Positions 22,018-36,200 are shown, numbered from the stretch's first letter. The stretch: DNA of 64,000 nucleotides from Cryphonectria parasitica EP155 (GCF_011745365.1 NW_024468910.1:5463720-5527719), one strand, 5' to 3'. Numbers and translations are program-made. Notes: generated by a model from the sequence alone, not told the origin.

Positions 22018-24720
22018 AGCAAGATATATTTCAATTTCCAATGCTTTCAGGCTAAAGTTAATAAAGCTTCTAAAACAATGTATCAAGCGAGAGATTATTA
22101 AGAAAAGCTATATATTATACAGAAATAACTGATTTCTAGTTATTAAAAAGAATAGTAGCTTATATCTGATTAATAATGCTTAAAAGTATAATAAGTATAG
22201 CTTTAAGAATGCTTTTATGCTGCCTGCTTCAGATAAATTCTCGGAGAAGTTTGCTATATGCAAGATTCTTTTATTGCTTAACTTCTTTTCCGAGTATAAC
22301 TAAGTGCAACTATATTCTAATAGCAGAGATATAACAATCTTCTTAACACTCTTAAGCTTATTTAGAATGTATACTCTACTCTAGAGTGCTACTAACTCTG
22401 TTGCTCAGTTTATGAGAATAATAGTTAGATTTCTATATAATCTTATTTCTTATATATGCTAGCTTTTTCTTAATAACATTTCTATTCGTAGTTCTACAAC
22501 AATCTATAGAAATGAAGAGATTTTAAGCCTTCTCGAAATGCATAGATATATTGCTAAGCATATCAGAAATCTTAATAAGATTCTTGTAAATGTAGAGCTA
22601 GCTGGAGCTATGATCTTAGCATTTAAGTTAGAATAATACTAAGTAAAAGTTGATATAATTGATTATATTATTAGTTCCAGCGAATAACAATCTCAGAATA
22701 GAAAGATAGAAAAGCTTCTAGCTTAAATAGAATACAAGAATATTAAAAATGTTTGCTTTTTTATTAGACTGATTATTTATTATGCAGCTTGGATTTGAAA
22801 CTTCGCAATCATTGCTTAACTATTCTATAATCTTCTCAAGAAAGATACTATATGAAGATAGGAGAAGAAATAGAAAGAAGCTATTGCTATACTTATTCAG
22901 ATACTTACATCTCATCCAGTTATTATTTCAATTAATTACAGCATTAATACTAGAAAGATCATTCTTATAATAGATGCAAGCTTATTAAGCTGAAATGCTA
23001 TATTAATGCAGATAGTAGAGAATAAACAAAAGCTAGCATATTTCATTAGCGAAATCTGAATAATTACAGCATAGAAATACAATGCTATCAAGAGAAAGTA
23101 TTGTGCTATTCTCTATACTCTACAGTTTCTTTAATAGCATTTTTATAGTTACTATTTTATTCTGAAAACCAATACTTGTATTCTAGTAAACTAACTTAAT
23201 GAAGAAATAAATAATATATTTAATGCTCTTCTAAATAAATGAATAGCAGTAATCAAAATATTTAACTTTATTATTAAATACATTTCCAAATCAAAGAATT
23301 CTGTAGCTAATGCTCTTTTTCAATCTTTATACTCAATGCTATTTAAGAAAGATAAAGATAGCAATATTGAGAATTAGTATAATGCTTAGCTTAATAATAT
23401 AAACTCAGATAGAATTAATCTAATACTACTGCTAAATTCAATTCTTTAATGAATAGAATAATTGAAATAGTATGCAGAGTTCTTATACTATAGAATTATT
23501 CTACTAAAACTCTTTAAGAGGAATTGCAAGAACTTTATAATAGAAGCATTAAAGCATTAAATACTTAACCAGACTCTATAGCGCTGCACTGATGCAAAAC
23601 TTTCATACTAATAAGTAGTAAATAATTCTGATCTTCATTGCTGAATTATCAGAGAATATCATACTAAGTTTGAATATCGAGATTGAAACTCTATAATAGC
23701 TTATATTAAGCAACTCTACTACTGAAGAAATCTCTGAATAGATATAGCTAATGCTATCTCGGATTGCAAGAAGTATACAAAATTCGATCCAAAGATATAA
23801 AAGAAAGAAATAATCTCAATTCTTCTAAATTAACTCTTTATAAGAATTAGCATTAATATTCAATATATAGCTGAGAATAGCAGTTATAGATATCTTGCAG
23901 AAGCTTGCTATAATCTAACTAGCTATATGCTTGCAAGATTTCTTAAGAAAGCTATAGCTGCAGAAATAAGAAAGTTTATTTTGAAAGAAATCATTCTTGT
24001 ATTCAAATGCTCTTTCAAAATTACTGTTGATAGAGAACTAGAAAACAAAGCTAAGATAGCTAAAACTATTAAAGCTCTTGAAATTCTGCTTATTCAGATC
24101 TCTAGTTATAATTCTTATACTTAAGAACAAATAGAAGCTGATTATCTTTTCTTAGCAAATGCTCTTGCTAAGCTAGCTAATGCTCAATTCTGAAAATAAA
24201 AACAGTACTTGAGATTTGCACTTTTCGCTAAAAGAATTACAATCCGCTAGTTGCATGAATACAGCTTCTTTTATTTAATTTTCGATTAAAAGCTGCTTAT
24301 CTCAATTGAAACTGAAATTCTAATGTAGAGAGTTCTTATATAAACTGAAAACCAATCCTTTCAGAAAGCATTTGAAATGCAGTTGAGAATAATTACAGCT
24401 AAGGAAGATAATGTACAGAAAGCAATTAAAGCTATCCAAGCATATTATTAAAAGATTGCAGCTAAAAATTAAATGCAAAATCTGATACGAAAATCTCAAC
24501 TAAATATTGAAGATCTTATGCTTATCTATAATCATATTCGGAAAATAAGCTACTTATGCAATACTAAGATTTCTTATAAGTAGAAGAATTCATATTTAAT
24601 TGCTCAGATTCTAGATAAACATACTTATAAGCTCAAAATTATAGATGAAGTTCTGCTAAAAAGCATATATTCAGCTATTAATCTCAAAAAGTTTGTATAA
24701 AATATGAATAGCATTTGAAA
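22018..24720 (+). pseudogene. Element G pol: reverse transcriptase, RNase H, integrase
   Basis: Reverse transcriptase: SISNAFRLKLI, FLVIKKNSS, then RMYTLL and SATNSVAQFMRI, matching the gypsy clade with the ...GATNSVAQFMRI signature; the catalytic FxDD has become FLNN. RNase H: IIDASLLS, then YNAIKRKYCAILYTL and KNSVANALFQSL. Integrase: a CxxC-like ISDCKKYTKF, then RFLKKAIAAEIRKFI. Near 24,500 comes the C-terminal KLKII block typical of gypsy integrases. Many in-frame stops remain; several Trp positions are TGA rather than TAG. No product is possible. Confidence 0.75.
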
Positions 24721-25631
24721 ATCTGAGATGCTTATGCTCTGAAAAGAAGATATTGAGCTTCAATCTAGCTAATTATTAGCAGAAAAGCTGGATTTAATAA
24801 GAGCTTTTTAGCAAGGAAAATCAAATAATAATATTTTCAAAGTTTAGAAAGCAGATTTAAGCAATAATGCTACATTCTGAGTTTCAGATATTATTGAATA
24901 CAATTCTATGCTTAGCTAAACTAGTTCTGATTTAAAGATTATTAATCTAGCAACTGAAGCGGATGATAATGCTGAGAATGGAAATGGAATTAATAATAGT
25001 AAATATTTCATATAAGTAGCAGAAAAGAAGAAGCAAGAACAGAAGAAAGCAGATAGAAGTAAGATGTTTATACTAATTTCAACTAAATTAGCATTTCTAG
25101 CTTGTAAAGAAAGTTGATTTCTTTCTATTCATATTTCCTTTTTGTTTGCAAAATACATTTTCTTTTCATCTTTTCTATTCTATCTCATATATTTTGCTGA
25201 AAGAGAAGGAATAAAGTATCATCTGCTACTACTCGCTACAGAACACTGTAAACCTACTTAAAAATTTCAAAGTATTCAGCACAGAGCATGTTAATTAGCT
25301 CTGAAGCTATTTTCGTTATTCAAAAATTGCAATATATTGGAATGCAATGCATGAAAAATGCAGAGTGCTGAAGAAATACTGCAATCTATGAAAATCTCTT
25401 ACTTTTATATATTATTCTTATTATCAGAATATTTGTAAATATTATTCGATAGCTTTCTTCTTATTCTATTCAGATCTATATTATTTATATTATCTGCTAA
25501 AGAATCGTTATTAAAAATAGAGGAAGAATCTTGAGACTGAATAAATTTAGCTCGTTTTTCAATACGAGATTCTACTACAGCTTTGCTCTTGCCTTTATTC
25601 TTGCTGCAAGATACAGATTATAGAGCTGCTT

Positions 25632-26084
25632 TGTAATGAGCACTGCAGCAATCCGAAGATTCCTAAGTACACAAAGGGGTTTATGCTAACAAGAGCGGTG
25701 TCAAAATGTCAAGTCCTTGAATACGGAACCGTACAAGTCTCAATAAGCGATGCAAGTGTTTACTGCCTTTGGAGCTATTCAGTATATAAAACTGAATACT
25801 TAGATTGACAACTGAAGAGCTATATACTGAATCTATCTAATGGTAATAAACGTATCCTTATATATCTAGCTCTTCAGTATGAATAGGTTGAATAGCAACA
25901 TATCCAAGTTATCCTGCTAGCTCTGAATAGCATATATCCGAAGCTATTCTTCCTGATTAGCTGTACTCATAACCCTAATCCTGGATTATATAACCAATGC
26001 TTTGTTAGAACGTTAAGTCCTTAATACCTGATCCCTGTTACTCGTAACCTGTTCTGTAACCTGCATGTTGGATGAGTTATAACA
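25632..26084 (-). repeat. Element A LTR (3' in element sense)
   Basis: Starts TGTAATGAGC and ends GAGTTATAACA on the plus strand. 453 bp, the same length as 40,078-40,530. Confidence 0.9.
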
Positions 26085-26149
26085 TCATTCCCCTTCTATC
26101 AATCGTTATTCTCAACAATCTTTTATAAGTATTCTAGCAAATCCTCCGT

Positions 26150-26794
26150 ATACATAATCTTGCTTTTCTAATTGAGATATTGAACAGAATCAACAAATCT
26201 CATTCTCGTACCGAGAAGATTAGATAAAAGGATTCTCTCCTTTCCTTAATTCTTCAAAATGCTATTACCATGCCTTCTTATTCCTTCTGTAAAGATTGTA
26301 GTATTCAGTCTTATCAAGTCTCTATTGAGAATTCCTCTCGCTGCGCTGAATATATCCGCCTGGGTTGCTCTCGGTGCAACGTTCAAGGGTTGAATGCAGC
26401 AGAAATTCGTTGGATAAGCGTTCAATATTAACGCCTGAAGAACCAACTCAAGAGTGCTGAGAAGCAGCTGCGCGATGCTGCTGCGGAGATAGAACGTTTG
26501 CGAAAGCAGAAGCGTCTGTAGTTTGAGAGGATGATGAAAGCTATTCATCGAAGCCTTTCTAGTGTAAAGGAGTTGGAACGTGAGAAAGCTGAGGAGGAGT
26601 AGGCTTGCATTGCTGCTAGGGTTCGTTCTATGGTTGCAGAGGAATCTGCTATAGTTGCTGGAGATCCTTCTTTTGAGAGTTTTGACTGGAATTCCGTAGA
26701 TATGAGGAATGCGGTAGTAGATTAGTTGGATTTTCTGGAGGGCGAGATCTCTGAGATTCCTGAGCTTTGGTTCGGGGTGGAGCGATTGTCTTAG
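26150..26794 (+). pseudogene. Antisense cassette gene of element A (Cys-rich, helical)
   Basis: This reads opposite to gag-pol, between the 3' LTR and the chromodomain. The Cys-rich part survives as FCKDCSIQ, SSRCAEYI and GCSRCNVQG. A long helical stretch (LKNQLKSAEKQLRDAAAEI) follows, then a C-terminal box (FESFDWNSVD ... LDFLEGEISEI ... WFGVERLS). One frame runs from the Cys motif to the end, broken by TAA/TAG stops at Gln-like positions. The upstream ATG present in the other copies is ATA here, although a Met-Pro start before the Cys motif remains. Function unknown; a zinc-binding fold is only inferred. Confidence 0.6.
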
Positions 26795-26809
26795 ATGCTA
26801 GCTTTTCTT

Positions 26810-29800
26810 TTCCAATATTCAGCTATCTTTTCCTGAGCGTTTTCAATGTTTCTCCGTGATTCCCATGAGTTTTCGCTTGCTAGATAGCCTTTCTATTTGA
26901 TGAGATATTCCCTTGTATTATCTATGCTTCTATGCTTAAGAATCTTCTCTACTTCATATTCTAATTCATTATTTTCTATTTCTGCTGTATTATCTATTGA
27001 TATTTCCTATACTGCTAGTTCTAGCAATAAGATATGAAAAACTGAGTATATTCTCATCCTATAAGGTAATGCTAATTCATAGTTAACTGGGAAAATCTGT
27101 TGCAAGATTCTGAATAGTTCCAACTTCTTGTAATCAAGTTTATTGCTAAGTTTGATTATTTTAATATTTTTTCGAAGTAGATAGATCTTATCTCCTTTCT
27201 ATAGAATTAGTTTCTCAATTCTTTTAGAGTTTGCATATTATACTATTTATTTCTGAACGAATTGTAGTTCTAATCGGAATTCCTTCTAAACTTTCTTGAT
27301 CTTTTTAATTCTTTTTTCTGCAGCTTCTGCATTTGCTTCCAGCAATGCTTTATAATAAGCTGTTGAATTATATTTATAGAGTATAAAGAATAATAATTTC
27401 TTTATTATGCTTATATCTGCGCTATTATAAGCAAACTGTATGAGAAGCAATAGATCAATTTAGTTGTTCTATTCCTAATTAATGTAATATCGAAAGTATT
27501 ATTCGATAATCTGATTCATTCTTTCTATTTATTCATTTATCTATAGATGAAATGCTATAAACATTCTATAATGTATTTCAAGCTATTTTATAAGCAAAGT
27601 TCAAAACTTTGAATTAAACTTTCTATCTCTATCAGAGATTACTTCTTCTAATATGCTATGATTAGCAATAATCATTCTAAGAAATGCATATGCGAGTTTC
27701 TCTGCTATACTGCTTTCCTTATAAAGAAGAAAATAAGCATACTTGCTTAATTTACAAACTATTACTAAAATGCTATTATATTGCATCTTAGTTAAGAATT
27801 CTTGTAAAAGAAATAGCTTGATAATGAAATCTAGATTGATAAATTGCTAAATAATTATAAATACTAATAAAGAATGCAGTAGTTCATAAAGCTTGTATCT
27901 TTCTACTTTATTCTTCTTATAGCTATTGCATTGTTATAGAATATTCTCAATTCTTTTTCTAAAGCTTAGTAGATTCCAATATCTTTTGATGCATTTATAG
28001 ATTGCTCTAACTCCCTGATGCTCATATACTGATGCACTATATACATTCTTGATATAATTATCTTATTCATTTGGAATCATCAATTCTGAATCCTTCTCTA
28101 AGAGTTCAATTCTGAAGATAGCATTCAGTTCTCTATATATATTAACGAGATTTCCTAACTCATCTTAAGCAAAGATATTCTATATATCTGAGAAGTCTGC
28201 ATTTCAATAGTCTGATCTTCTACTAAAAGCATCTACTTATCTGTTTTCTAAGCTTTTGCAGTATACAATCTTGAAATCGAACTGTAAAAGAAATTCTGCT
28301 TATCTGATTTGTTGCTTATTCAAGATTTTGATTATTATGAATATAATCAAGTTCTTATAATCCGAGTAAATTATAATCGAATGCTATACGCTAATAAAGT
28401 AGTATTGCTACTTTTCGAAAGTTTTTACTATTGCTATAAGCTTCTGATCAGGAATTCTGTAATTGATTTCTAAGCTATTCAACTTCTTTGAAAAGTTGCT
28501 TATAATCCTTAGATATTCTTGGTTATCTTGCTAGCTAAGTTGTTCTCCAAGTGTATATTCCAATATATTAATCTTAATTTCAAAGGATTTGTAGAAATCT
28601 GCTTCATACAGAACTAGCTCTGAGATAATATATTTGATGATCTCATCAAAAGCTCTCTATGCCTTGAGGATCTATTCAAAAGGCTATTTCTTCTTAGTAA
28701 GATTTGTAAGAGAGTATGCAATCCAGCTGTAGTTCTTAATAAACTGCTTGTAGAAGTTGATATATCTGAGGAAAAATCTAACATTCCTAACATTTCTAGG
28801 AACTGGCTAATTCCTAACAGCTTCTATCTTGTCTTTCTGTAGCTTAATGCATTCTAGCTTGATTGTAAATCCGAGATAATCAACCTTTTATATATGAAAG
28901 TGGCTCTTTGCAGGTTTCATAAGAAGTTTTGCATCTTGAAGCATTTGCAATACTATTTCCACATATTTTTTGTATTCTTCCAATATTCGAAAGAAAATAA
29001 GGATATTATTGAGATAAGCAATAATGAACTGATTCAGATACTCGCATAGAACGTAATTAATCATTTCCTGAAATAAAGCTAAGGCATTCGTTAAACCAAA
29101 GAGTATAACCAAATATTCGTAGTATTTATAGCATATCCTGAAAGCAGTTTTCCATTCTTCTTCTTCTTTTACTCTAATCAGATTGTAAGCTTCTTTCAGA
29201 TCTAGAACTGTAAACTATTATACTTCTTGCAATCTATCTTGTAATTTCTTAATAAGTAGCAATGGATATCAGTTCTTGATTGTAATATTATTGAGTTATC
29301 TATAATTAATATATAGCTTAAGCTTGCTATTTTTCTTAGATACAAACAGAATAGGATATTCTGCTGATAATTGTAATAATTGTATATATTTTTTCTTAAG
29401 ATTCTCATTGAGATACTTCCTAAGTGCTTCTAGCTGTATCTTATCTAGTTCATAGATAAGAAAGAATTTGAGCTATTTCTCTTCTTGTAGCAGAATCTTG
29501 TAGTTGTATAAGCTGTATTCTAGCAATTCTATATTCAATTCTTTCTGGAATAGTTTCTTAAACTTATAATATTCTTATAATATGTTCGCAAGTATTAATT
29601 CTGATTCTTATACTATTTCTGCTATCTGGAGGAATAGTAGGTACTATTGAGCATGCTTCTTTTCATTCATTGTTTTTAGTAACGTTTTTGAAAGCTTTAA
29701 GCATTTGCTCCGGATCAGACTGAGCGCTCGAGAGCCTGGTTTCGAGATTTTTCTTGTATAGTTTTACAATTCATATTCTAAAGCTTTTCCTTATTGCTCT

Positions 29801-31700
29801 AAAGCGAACCAACTTGCTAAGAGTCTTGCTTTCATTATTTTGCTAATCTATTAGCGCTCTAGCACTATTTGAGTTCGCTTATTACTAGATTCTTCTTCTT
29901 GAACTGCTAGCTCTGCTAGTTTGAAAGTATGTATAAAATCGTCTGAAGCTTCTTTTTCTGAGTATTCTTTAATAACTAGCTTCGATTCTGCGTTATTGAT
30001 TGCAACTATCTTCTTGAGTATAGCTTGTTCTTATAAGATCTGGCTAGTAGTTCAATCAATTCGAGAATTATGCTTTTTAAGCTATGAAAGCTTCATAATC
30101 AGCTCATGCTATGCTATATTCATAATATCAAAGGAAGCTTTAGTTATGCATTCTTGAATTAAAATAGATAAATAATTAGTTTTCTTATTAATTACTTCTT
30201 GATTATATGCAACAGATTGTTCTTTTATAATACTGAGAGTATATGAGCATCTTTTTTATCTCTATTGTAATTGTATCTGATTGATGATATATAGGGATAT
30301 AAAGTTTCTCTAAGCGCTACTGTTTAATAGTATGCTATACTTGTATTCTTGAATATATATATTGAACTTAATATAAGCATAATTTGTTCTAGAAGCTTTA
30401 TATAAAAACTATTCTAATCTAATCATCTGCAATCTCTTTATAAGCAATTCTATTCTTTTAAGTTTATCAGAAACTATTTATTCTTCTAAGCTTGCTTTGC
30501 TGCTTCTTAAGCAAGCTTTTTAGCTTGCTTCTGCTTATATTATTATTATTTCTAATCTTTCTTCTATTAATGCTAATTGCAAATTTTGTTATTAATATGA
30601 ATCATACAGAGTATTGTTTTGTACTACTATCATTTTATTTTCTTATTTATATATTGTATAAAGCAGTTATTTAGTAGCTTGATGTATGCATTGTAGTATT
30701 GCTTATTGAAAATCTTTCTGAAGCAGAGTTCCTATTCTTCAACAGCTTAAAGGATTTGTTCTGATTCTCTAATAGAGAATTATTCGTATTGCATCTTATC
30801 TGAGAAATGTATTCTGTAGCTATAATAAATGCAGGAGATTTAAGCTAATTCATGATATAGATTGTAAAGTGAACTAACTTGAGAATTCTTATTTTCTTGT
30901 ATCTTAATATTCTGCAAGAGAATGCAGATAAAGAGCTTCTCTAACTCTATTCTATAGATAAGATATTCAATTTATATTGTTTCCTTGTTTTATCTAATAC
31001 TAAAGAGAAATCTTTCTATAAGTTTCTTGGATTTATTATTCATAAGAAACTCTGATGAACTATTGAATCGCTTATTTTAGCTTGATCTTTCTATTGTTTG
31101 AGAAGTATTCTTAGTATTATTTAGGTATTTATATTAATAATTAAGAGAGTATCATCTTTTATTCATTTCTCTGATTATGGTATCTGGTATAAGTAATAAG
31201 GAATAGCGAAGAGCATTGTTATTAAGCTCTTTTTTCAGCATCTGAATGCTTCGTTCAGTGATATTGAAATAGTTTGAGTTGTTGCTACTTGTAGTTGTGC
31301 TGAGCGTATATCCTTGCTCTGCTGTTGCTATCTGCTTGTAGCGCCTAGGTTTCTGAGAGAACTATTCTAAATCTTTCTTACTCGAGAGATATATTAAGCA
31401 GTTATTGTTATAGCAGAATGTTCAACTGAGACTTCCGTAATCAATAGAGTTCGATATTTGCTCTGAGGGAGTATTTTTGCTCAGTTAATTGAGTTTCTGT
31501 TGCTAAGCAATATTCATCTAGCATTCTTTCTGAACTGATTGCTATTTATTCTTTCGGGATTGATAGCAGTTGCATGCAATGTATTCTTATTTGTTGCAGT
31601 TATAGCAAGTAATGCTATTCTTCTTGCTATACTGCTTATTAGCTGCATTAAGTTCTATAGAACTAGCATGTATAGTGCTGCTTTGAGCTATACTGCTATA
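26810..31700 (-). pseudogene. Element A pol: protease region, RT, RNase H, integrase, chromodomain
   Basis: Read on the minus strand. Reverse transcriptase near 29,112-28,888 has FGLTNALALFQEMIN and YLNNILIFF (YLDD lost). The integrase core near 27,786-27,601 has LVIVCKLSKYAYFL-like and VISDRDRKFNSKF. The chromodomain near 26,950-26,855 has EYLIK followed by TAG at the expected Trp. Gln-to-stop changes occur throughout. The set defines a chromovirus-type gypsy element. Confidence 0.75.
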
Positions 31701-32050
31701 TTGACTGCTATTCTTGTTTTGAAGTTTCTTATTTATATTAGCTAGAAATCTCTAAATCTGATTTTCTTTCTTCTTGAACTTCTTTATCTATTATTCATAC
31801 AGATAATTGTTAATGCAGATAGCTTGATTAGAGAATATCGCAAAGTTCTCCAGCTAATTCTGCTTAGAGATTTCATCTTTAATGTTATTCTTAAGTTCCT
31901 TGTAATAGTATTTCATAAGATTTTTATCTTCCTATGGAAATTATACTGAAAGTTGCTTGAATCTGATTGTATAAGCAGAAGCTGATTTGATCTGCTTGAG
32001 ATTCATAAGCTGCTAAGCTGTAGTGCATTCTTCGTTAGGATTACCAAAGA
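31700..32050 (-). pseudogene. Element A gag, downstream part (cut by element C)
   Basis: On the minus strand it continues NPNEE-TTAQQLMNLKQ, the retrotransposon gag motif; the preceding part (FDSFESFEKALKEIF) is at 39,618-39,523. The two join exactly if element C and one AAAGA copy are removed. Confidence 0.75.
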
Positions 32051-32514
32051 TGTAATGAGCACTGCAGCAATCCGAAGATTCCTAAGTATATGAAGAGGTT
32101 TATGCTAACAAGAGCGGTATTAAAATATTAAGTCCTTGAATACGGAATCATACAAGTTTTAGTAAGCAATGCAAGTATTCACTGCCTTTGAAGCTACTCA
32201 ATATATGAAACTGAATACTTAGATTAACAACTGAAGAGCTATATACGAGATCTATCTAATGAAAATGAACATATCCTTATATATTCAGCTCTTCAGTTCT
32301 GTTAGTAATATTGATTATTGGATCTCTTGGATTACCTAAGTAATCCAACTAATCCGGATTACTATAAATCAGCTACTAATCCATCCTGATCCTATAATCC
32401 TAATCCTTGCTTATGTAAGCCTTAGTCCTTGAGATATTGAATCCTTTCCTATCTTTCCGAATAGTTATTCCGAGTATTCTAGCTAGTGATTTGCATATTG
32501 AATAAGTTATAACA
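32051..32514 (-). repeat. Element C LTR (3' in element sense)
   Basis: 464 bp, TGTAATGAGC...AAGTTATAACA. The first ~250 bases match the LTRs of A and D; the rest (from TTCTGTTAGTAATATTG on) is different. Confidence 0.9.
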
Positions 32515-32579
32515 TCATTTCTCTTCTATTGATTATTGTTTCTAACGATCTTTCGTAAGTATTCTAGCAAGTTATTTGC

Positions 32580-33256
32580 ATGCATAATTATGCTTTCCTA
32601 ATCGAGATATTAAACAGAATCAACAAATTGCATTCTAGCTATTCAGTGAAAACTTCAGAGCATTATCATCTTGCTAAGCTTATTTCTGCTTTTGGTATTG
32701 AAATGCCTGCTTATGCTTATTGTTGGGAGATGAGAGCTTTCTGTTGTTTCGCTGAAAACTCTTCTCGTTATAAGAAGTGTATTTCTCTGAATCAAAGCTG
32801 TAATACTGGTTGTTTTTCAGCTTCTGCTAATTAGTTTCTTTATTCCTTAGTATTCTTCGTAATTACTGATTTTCTTCTTTAGCAGAGCGTTTGATTCATG
32901 AAAAGTGCAAGATTTTAAGCAAGGAAGCTGAAGCAGAGTTAGCAAACGCTGCTGCTCTACAAGCCTTGCTAGCATTGCAAGCTCATCTTGATTGTATACG
33001 GAAACAGCGAAAGCTATTGGAGAAACATGCTGCAGAAATGATTCGTTATAGCTTCAATTCCTTGAAGAGATTTGCAGATGAGAAGGATTGCAGTCTTTGT
33101 AAAGAGGAGATCTGCCTGATGTTTCAGGAATATCTTGAGATTATCGACTGGAGTTCCTTGGATTTAGGAGGTTCTGTGGTAGATTGGTTGGGCTTTCTGG
33201 AGAGTGAGGTTTCTGAGGCTTCGGGGTCTTGGTTCGGAGCGGAGCGATTGTCTTAG
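32580..33256 (+). CDS. Antisense cassette gene of element C
   Basis: Two open stretches: 32580-32834 (MHNYAFLIEILNRINK..., Cys-rich region partly mutated, with Tyr in place of Cys) and 32891-33256, which is fully open. They are joined by a likely intron ending at TTCTTCTTTAG near 32,882. The second exon encodes an Ala/Leu/Glu-rich helical stretch, then the box WSSLDLGG, DWLGFLESEV and WFGAERLS shared with copies A and D. A conserved GTAAGT...TCTAAT...AACAG upstream may be a further intron. The mutated Cys residues make a working product doubtful, but exon 2 is intact while gag-pol around it is destroyed. No known function. Confidence 0.5.
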
Positions 33257-33279
33257 ATACTGGTTTCCTTTCTTTTCCA

Positions 33280-36200
33280 ATACTCAGCTACTTTTTCTTG
33301 AGCATTCTCAATATTCTCTTATGATTTCCATGAATTTTCACTTGCTGAGTAATCTTTTCACTTGATAAGATATTCCCTTGTGCTATCTATGCTTCTATAC
33401 TTGAGAATCTTTTCTATCTTATACTCTGATTCATTGTTTTCTACTTCTGCTGTATTATCTGCTAATATTTCCTGTGCTACTGATTTCAGCAGTAAGATAT
33501 GAAAAACTGAGTATATTCTCATCTTATAAGATAATACTAGCTTATAATTAACTGGGAAAATCTGTTGCAAGATTTTGAATGGTTCCAACTTCTTATAATC
33601 GAGTTTGTTGCTGAGCTTGATTGTTTTAATGTTTTTTCGAAATAGATAAGCTTTATCTCCCTTTTGTAGGATTGGTCTCTCAATTCTCTTGGAGTTTGTA
33701 TAATGTGCTATTTATTCCTGAATGAATTATAATTCTGACTGGAGTTCTTTCTGAACTTTCTTGATCTTCTTAATCCTTTTATCTGCAGCTTCTGCATCTG
33801 CTTTTAGCAGTACTTTATAGTAAGCTATTGGATTGTATTTATAGAGTATGAAGAATAATAACTTCTTTATTATGCTTATATCTGCGCTATTATAAGTAAA
33901 CTGTATAAGGAGCAACAGATTAATTCAGTTATTCTATTTCTAGTTGATATAGTATTGAAAATACTATTCAATAATCTGATTTATTCTTTCTATCTATTTA
34001 TCTATTTGTAAGTGAAATGCTGTAAACATTCTATAATGTATTCCGAGCTGTTTTATAAGCAAAGTTCAAAACTTTGAGTTGAACTTTCTATTTCTATTAG
34101 AAATTACTTTCTCTAGTATGCTATAGTTAGCAATAATCGTTCTAAGAAATGCATATACGAATTCCTCTGCTATACTGCTTTCCTTATAGAAGAGAAAATA
34201 AGCATATTTGCTTAGTTTACAAATTACTACTAGAATGCTATTATATTATATCTTAGTTAAGAATTCTTATAAGAAAGATAGCTTAATAATAAAGTTTAGA
34301 CTAATAGATTGCTAAATAGTTGTAAGTACTGATAAGGAATACAATAGTTCATAAGGCTTATATCTTTCTGCTTTATTCTTCTTGCAGCTATTGCATTATT
34401 ATAAAATATTTTCAATTCTTTTCCTAAGGCTTAATAAATTCCAGTATTTTTTAATGCATTCATAGATTGCTCTAATTCTCTGATATCTATATGCTGATGC
34501 ACTATATATATTCTTAATGTAATTATCTTATTCATCTGGAATTATTAATTCTGAATTCCTTTCTAAGGATTCAATTCTGAGAGCAGTATTCAGTTCTTTA
34601 TATGCATTAATAAGATTTTCTAACTTATCTTAAGCAAAGATATTCTGTATATCCGAAGAGTCTGCATCTTAATAATCTAATCTTCTATTAAAAGCATCTG
34701 CTTATTCATTCTCCAAGCTTTTGCAGTATACAATCTTGAAGTTGAACTGTAAAAGGAATTCTGCTTATCTAACTTATTGCTTATTCAAAATCTTGATTGT
34801 TATGAATGTAATCAGATTCTTATAATCTGAATGAATTATAATTGAGTATTATATGCTAATGAAATAGTATTGCTACTTCTCGAAAGCTTTTACTATTGCT
34901 ATGAGTTTCTAATCAGGAATTCTATAGTTGATTTCTAAGCTATTCAACTTCTTTGAAAAATTGCTTATAATTCTTAAATATTCTTAGTTATTTTGCTAGC
35001 TAAGTTATTCTCTGAATATATATTCTGATGCATTAGTTTTAATTTCAAAGGGTTTGTAGAGATTTGCTTTATACAGAACTGGTTCTGAAGTAATATGCTT
35101 GATGATTTCATCGAAGGCTTCTTGTGCCTTGGAAATTCATTCGAAAGGCTATTCTTTTTTAATGAGATTTGTAAGAAAGTATGCAATCCAGCTATAGTTC
35201 TTAATAAACTGCTTGTAAAAGTTGATATATTCAAAGAAAGATCTAATATCTCTAATATTCCTAGGAATTAGCTAGTTTCTAACAGCTTTTATCTTATTCT
35301 TCTGTAGCTTAATGCATCCTAGCTCGATTGTGAATTCGAGGTAATTAACTTTTTGTATATGAAAGTAGCTCTTTGCAAGTTTCACAAGAAGCTTCACATT
35401 CTAAAGCATTTGTAATACTATTTCCATATATTTCTTATATTCTTCTAATGTTTAAGAGTAAATAAAAATGTTATTAAGATAAGCAATAATGAACTAATTC
35501 AGATGCTTGTATAGAATATGATTGATTATTTCCTAGAATAAAGCTGGAGTATTCATTAAACCAAAGAGTATAATCAAATATTCATAGTATTTATAGCATA
35601 TTCTGAAAGCAGTTTTCCATTCTTCTTCTTTCTTTACTCTGATTAGATTATAAGCTTCTTTTAGATTTAGAATTGTAAATCATTATACTTCTTGCAATCT
35701 ATTTCGTAGTTCCTTAATAAGTAGCAACAGATATCAGTTTTTAATTGTAATATTATTGAATTGCTTATAGTTAATGCATAGCTTGAGCTTACTATTTTTT
35801 TTGAATATAAATAGAATAGAGTATTCTGCTAGTAATTATAATAATTATATATATCTCTTCTTAAGATTCTTATTGAGATATTTCTTAAGTGCTTTTAGTT
35901 ATACTTTGTCTAATTCATAGATAGGAAAGAACTTGGGCTATTTTCCTTTTTGTAGCAGGATTTCATAGTTGTATGAGCTGTATTCTGGCAATCTTGTATT
36001 CAATTCTTCTTGGAATAGTTTCTTGAACTTATAATATTCTTATAATATATTCGCAAGTATTAGTTCTGATTCTTGTACTGTTTCTGCTATTTGAAGAAAC
36101 AGTAGGTACTGCTAAGCATGCTTCTTTTCATTCGTTGTTTTTAGTAATATTTTTGAGAGCTTTGAGCATTTGCTTCAGGCTGGATTGAGCGCTTGAAAGC

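Larger units (their letters stand above)
17180..25631 (+). mobile_element. Ty3/gypsy retrotransposon G, plus strand, heavily mutated
   Basis: About 8.4 kb reading left to right. Order seen: candidate 5' LTR, unassigned gag-like region (18.3-21.6 kb), reverse transcriptase (~22.0-22.7 kb), RNase H (~22.96-23.34 kb), integrase (~23.6-24.7 kb). Dozens of stops are present and many sit where Gln (CAA/CAG) or Trp (TGG) is expected, as after C-to-T mutation. The first 450 bases are much less AT-rich. I could not find a matching 3' LTR; the element may have been cut by element A, whose LTR starts at 25,632. Confidence 0.7.

Noticed and set aside
30492..30674. Hydrophobic plus-strand frame (also at 36,957) resembling a membrane peptide
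   Set aside because: It lies opposite Lys-rich AAG/AAT codons of gag-pol and recurs with the element copies; composition effect.
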